The notes under the pieces: generated by a model
Seen by the model: the letters and a program-made list of their open reading frames with translations, nothing else
What the model was told of the DNA's origin: nothing
Databases searched by the model: none
Translations under genes and position numbers: made by a program
Origin: Chromera velia
Taxonomy: Eukaryota > Sar > Chromeraceae
Direction: 5' to 3'
Length of the DNA: 10,000 nt
Assembly (NCBI GenBank): GCA_018398765.1
Contig: JAHBMJ010005125.1
Location: 22,501-32,500 of the forward strand
Shown here: piece by piece, positions 8,087 to 10,000 of the stretch
Numbering within the stretch: the stretch's first letter is position 1
Layout of the letters: the number at the start of each line of letters is the position of its first letter

Positions 8087-8755
8087 GCCTGGTTATTGTT
8101 TGCTAAGTCGTCTAGTCCCCAGGTTTATGAACCGGTAAAACAAAAAAATAGGGACTATTTTGACTATTCCTATGTTTTGATAGTAAATAGTGAAATAAAG
8201 GACTATTTATTAATTATTTGATACTATAAAAATAGTTCACTATTTTTACTATTTTGAAGGATGAATTGAAACAGAAAATCTTGCTATAAAATAGAAAACT
8301 ATTTTATCATTTCCACTATTTTGATATTCATTTTACACTTTCACTCAGTCACTATGCAGTGTTACCAGAAATAGTCCAAATAGTTGACTATTTTGTAGAC
8401 TATTTTCACTATTTTTTTAGCTATTTTTATATGTATTTTACGCTTTTATATTCCATTTTCACATCGATTTTCCCATTGTTTTCGACCTTAAAATTCTTTA
8501 AATTCAATCAATCTTGTAATGATTTTTCCCCTTCTTTTCCTTCTCTTTTCCCTCATCCTCTTTCGACTAATTTGAAGCCAGTCAGGCTGGGAGACTCAGA
8601 GGCACCAAACAAAGTTGAATTCAAGTTGAGTGCCTGCTTCAGAGCTGCCAGTGCACGATAATCAGCCATACATAGCGGCGAAAGGCATGTAGAGAGGAAG
8701 AAGGGAAAAAGCGGAAAACAGAACAAGAAAAGGAGAGAAAATCGAAGGACGGAGC
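8087..8755. other. AT-rich intergenic DNA, CTATTT-dense; no gene supported
   Basis: From about 8150 to 8440 there are at least ten CTATTT words and six of the reverse complement AAATAG, often as ACTATTTTGACTATT-like strings. From about 8440 to 8540 the DNA is plain AT- and pyrimidine-rich. The stretch 8560-8755 is of mixed composition with no coding signal and no tRNA fold that I could find. The word density is far above that of the rest of the window. Confidence 0.6.
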
Positions 8756-8758
8756 CAA

Positions 8759-9040
8759 AGGAGGAAGGAAGGAAGAAAGGAAGGAAAGAAGGAAGGAAGA
8801 AAGGAAGATAGGAAGACAAGAAAGAAGGAAGGAAGGAGGGAAGAAAGAAAGAAAAAAAGAATGGAAGGAAGGAAGGAAGGAAGGAAGGAAGGAAAGGAGG
8901 AAGGAAGGAAAGAAGGAAGGAAGGAAGGGAAGAAGGAAAGAAAGAAGGAAGGAAGGAAGGAAGGAAGGACGGATGGAGGGAGGGACAGAAAGAAGGAAGG
9001 AAAGAAGGAAGGAACTAGAGAAAGGAAGGAAGGAAAGACG
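8759..9040. repeat. GGAA/GAAGG purine microsatellite
   Basis: About 280 bp of nearly pure purine, mostly GGAA and GAAGGAAGG units, are interrupted by GAAAGA, one GATAGGAAGAC and short GGAGGGA pieces. Long Lys-Glu-Gly-Arg or Ser-Phe-Leu-Pro frames in it are products of the repeat and not genes. Confidence 0.93.
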
Positions 9041-9042
9041 AT

Positions 9043-10000
9043 GGAACTGCTGAAGAGTTTCTTTTTTATAAGCACAAGGGTCTGTGTCGCCAAAAAAAAT
9101 GTTTGCATTACTATCATGCGGATAGGGAGAGAGGAACGAAAGAGAGACGTCGACTGGGAGGAGGATACAATCACTGCTCTTGCGGTGGAACTACTGAGGA
9201 GTCTCCTTCCTGTTAGCACGACGGCCCGTCTCACCAAGGAAAAATCTTTGCCTCGCTGTTGTGTGGACAGGGAGAGCAGAAAAGAAAGAGACATTGACTG
9301 GGGGGAGGATACACTCACTGCTTGTGTGGTGGAACTGCTGAGAAGTCTCCTTCCTGTCAGCACGACGGCCCGTCTCGCCAAGGAAAAATCTTTGCCTCGC
9401 TGTTATATGGATAGGGAGAGCAGAAAAAAAAGAGAGACGTCGACTGGGGGGAGGATACACTCACTGCCTATGCAGTGGAACTGCTGAGGAGTCTCCTTTC
9501 TGTCAGCACGACGGCCCGTCTCGCCAAGGAAAAACCTCTGCCTTGTTGTTGTATGGATGGAAAGAGCAGAAAAAAAGAGAGACGTCGATTGGGGGGAGGA
9601 TACACTCACTGCTTGTGCGGGGGAACTGCTAAAAAGACTCCTTCCTGTCAGTACGACGGCCCGTCTCGTCAAGGAAAAATCTCTGCCTCGCTGTTGTGTG
9701 GATAGTGAGAGCAGAAAAAAAAGAGAGACGTCGACTGGGAGGAGGATACAATCACTGCTTGTGCGGGGGAACTGCTGAAAAGACTCCTTCCTATCAGCAC
9801 GACGGCCCGTCTCACCGAGGAAAAACCTCTGCCTCACTGTTGTGTGGATGGAGAGAGCAGAAAAAAAAGAGAGACGTCGACTGAGGGGAGGATACACTCA
9901 CTGCTCGTGCGGTGGAACTGCTGAGAAGACTCCTTCCTGTCAGCACGACGGCCCGTCTCGCCAAGGAAAAATCTCTGCCTCGCTATTATGTGGATGGAGA
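9043..10000 (+). repeat. 145-bp tandem satellite (about 6.6 copies, continues past the edge)
   Basis: Copies begin with GGAACTGCTGA at 9043, 9187, 9331, 9477, 9622, 9768 and 9914, giving periods of 144, 144, 146, 145, 146 and 146. Each unit carries CAGCACGACGGCCCGTCTCGCC (a GACGG-C-CCGTC inverted repeat inside), AAGGAAAAATCT, a GTGTGGAT-GG-GAGAGCAGAAAA block and GAGACGTCGACTG-GAGGATACA. The first copy is the most divergent, as usual at array edges. Length differences fall mainly in the A-run of the CAGAAAA block. Frames open in early copies (48 residues per 144 bp) shift later, so coding is not supported. Confidence 0.93.

Noticed and set aside
8560-8700. Possible tRNA-like segment
   Set aside because: I could not arrange acceptor, anticodon and T arms; no consistent cloverleaf.
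8662-9381. Long frames of Ser-Phe-Leu-Pro or Lys-Glu-Gly-Arg repeats on either strand
   Set aside because: They are direct translations of the GGAA microsatellite and the 145-bp satellite, not genes.
9043-10000. Tandem units as a CRISPR array
   Set aside because: Whole 145-bp units are repeated; there is no short repeat with unique spacers and the context is eukaryotic.

Overview
The window looks like nuclear DNA of a eukaryotic microbe. It holds a gene tail split by introns with GT..TGCAG borders, an antisense non-LTR retrotransposon, long microsatellites and a 145-bp tandem satellite, with no bacterial-style operon. Coding GC is medium to high, and the acceptors read TGCATGCAG-like. A protist such as a chromerid or other alveolate, or an alga, would fit, but that is an impression and I cannot fix the taxon from sequence alone.

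Layout. (1) Positions 113-1652, plus strand: the last three exons of a gene entering from the left edge. All joins are phase 0 and the exons encode 282 residues. The order of motifs resembles the C-terminal half of a diacylglycerol-kinase/sphingosine-kinase type lipid kinase. (2) Positions 1653-2359: intergenic DNA with a GTTA microsatellite. (3) Positions 2360-8086: a nested repeat. Outermost is a 41-45 bp direct repeat. Inside it is a 184/185-bp pair of inverted repeats built of GGAATTTAGA-type units. Between those lies about 5.2 kb of a decayed minus-strand LINE. The LINE reads, from right to left: an ORF1-like low-complexity region, AP-type endonuclease, lysine/arginine-rich linker, reverse transcriptase, thumb/C-terminal region and a C-x2-C-x13-H-x4-C zinc-knuckle. 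At least seven nonsense codons and two or more frameshifts show it is dead. (4) Positions 8087-8755: AT-rich DNA crowded with CTATTT words. (5) Positions 8759-9040: a GGAA/GAAGG purine microsatellite. (6) Position 9043 to the window end: a 144-146 bp tandem satellite of about 6.6 copies that runs off the edge.

Only the first gene looks functional. Everything from about 2.36 kb rightward is mobile or repetitive DNA. The most unusual arrangement is a LINE lying exactly between two arms of a long inverted repeat. The simplest explanation is insertion of the LINE into a foldback or MITE-like element, but a composite LINE carried by terminal inverted repeats is not excluded.
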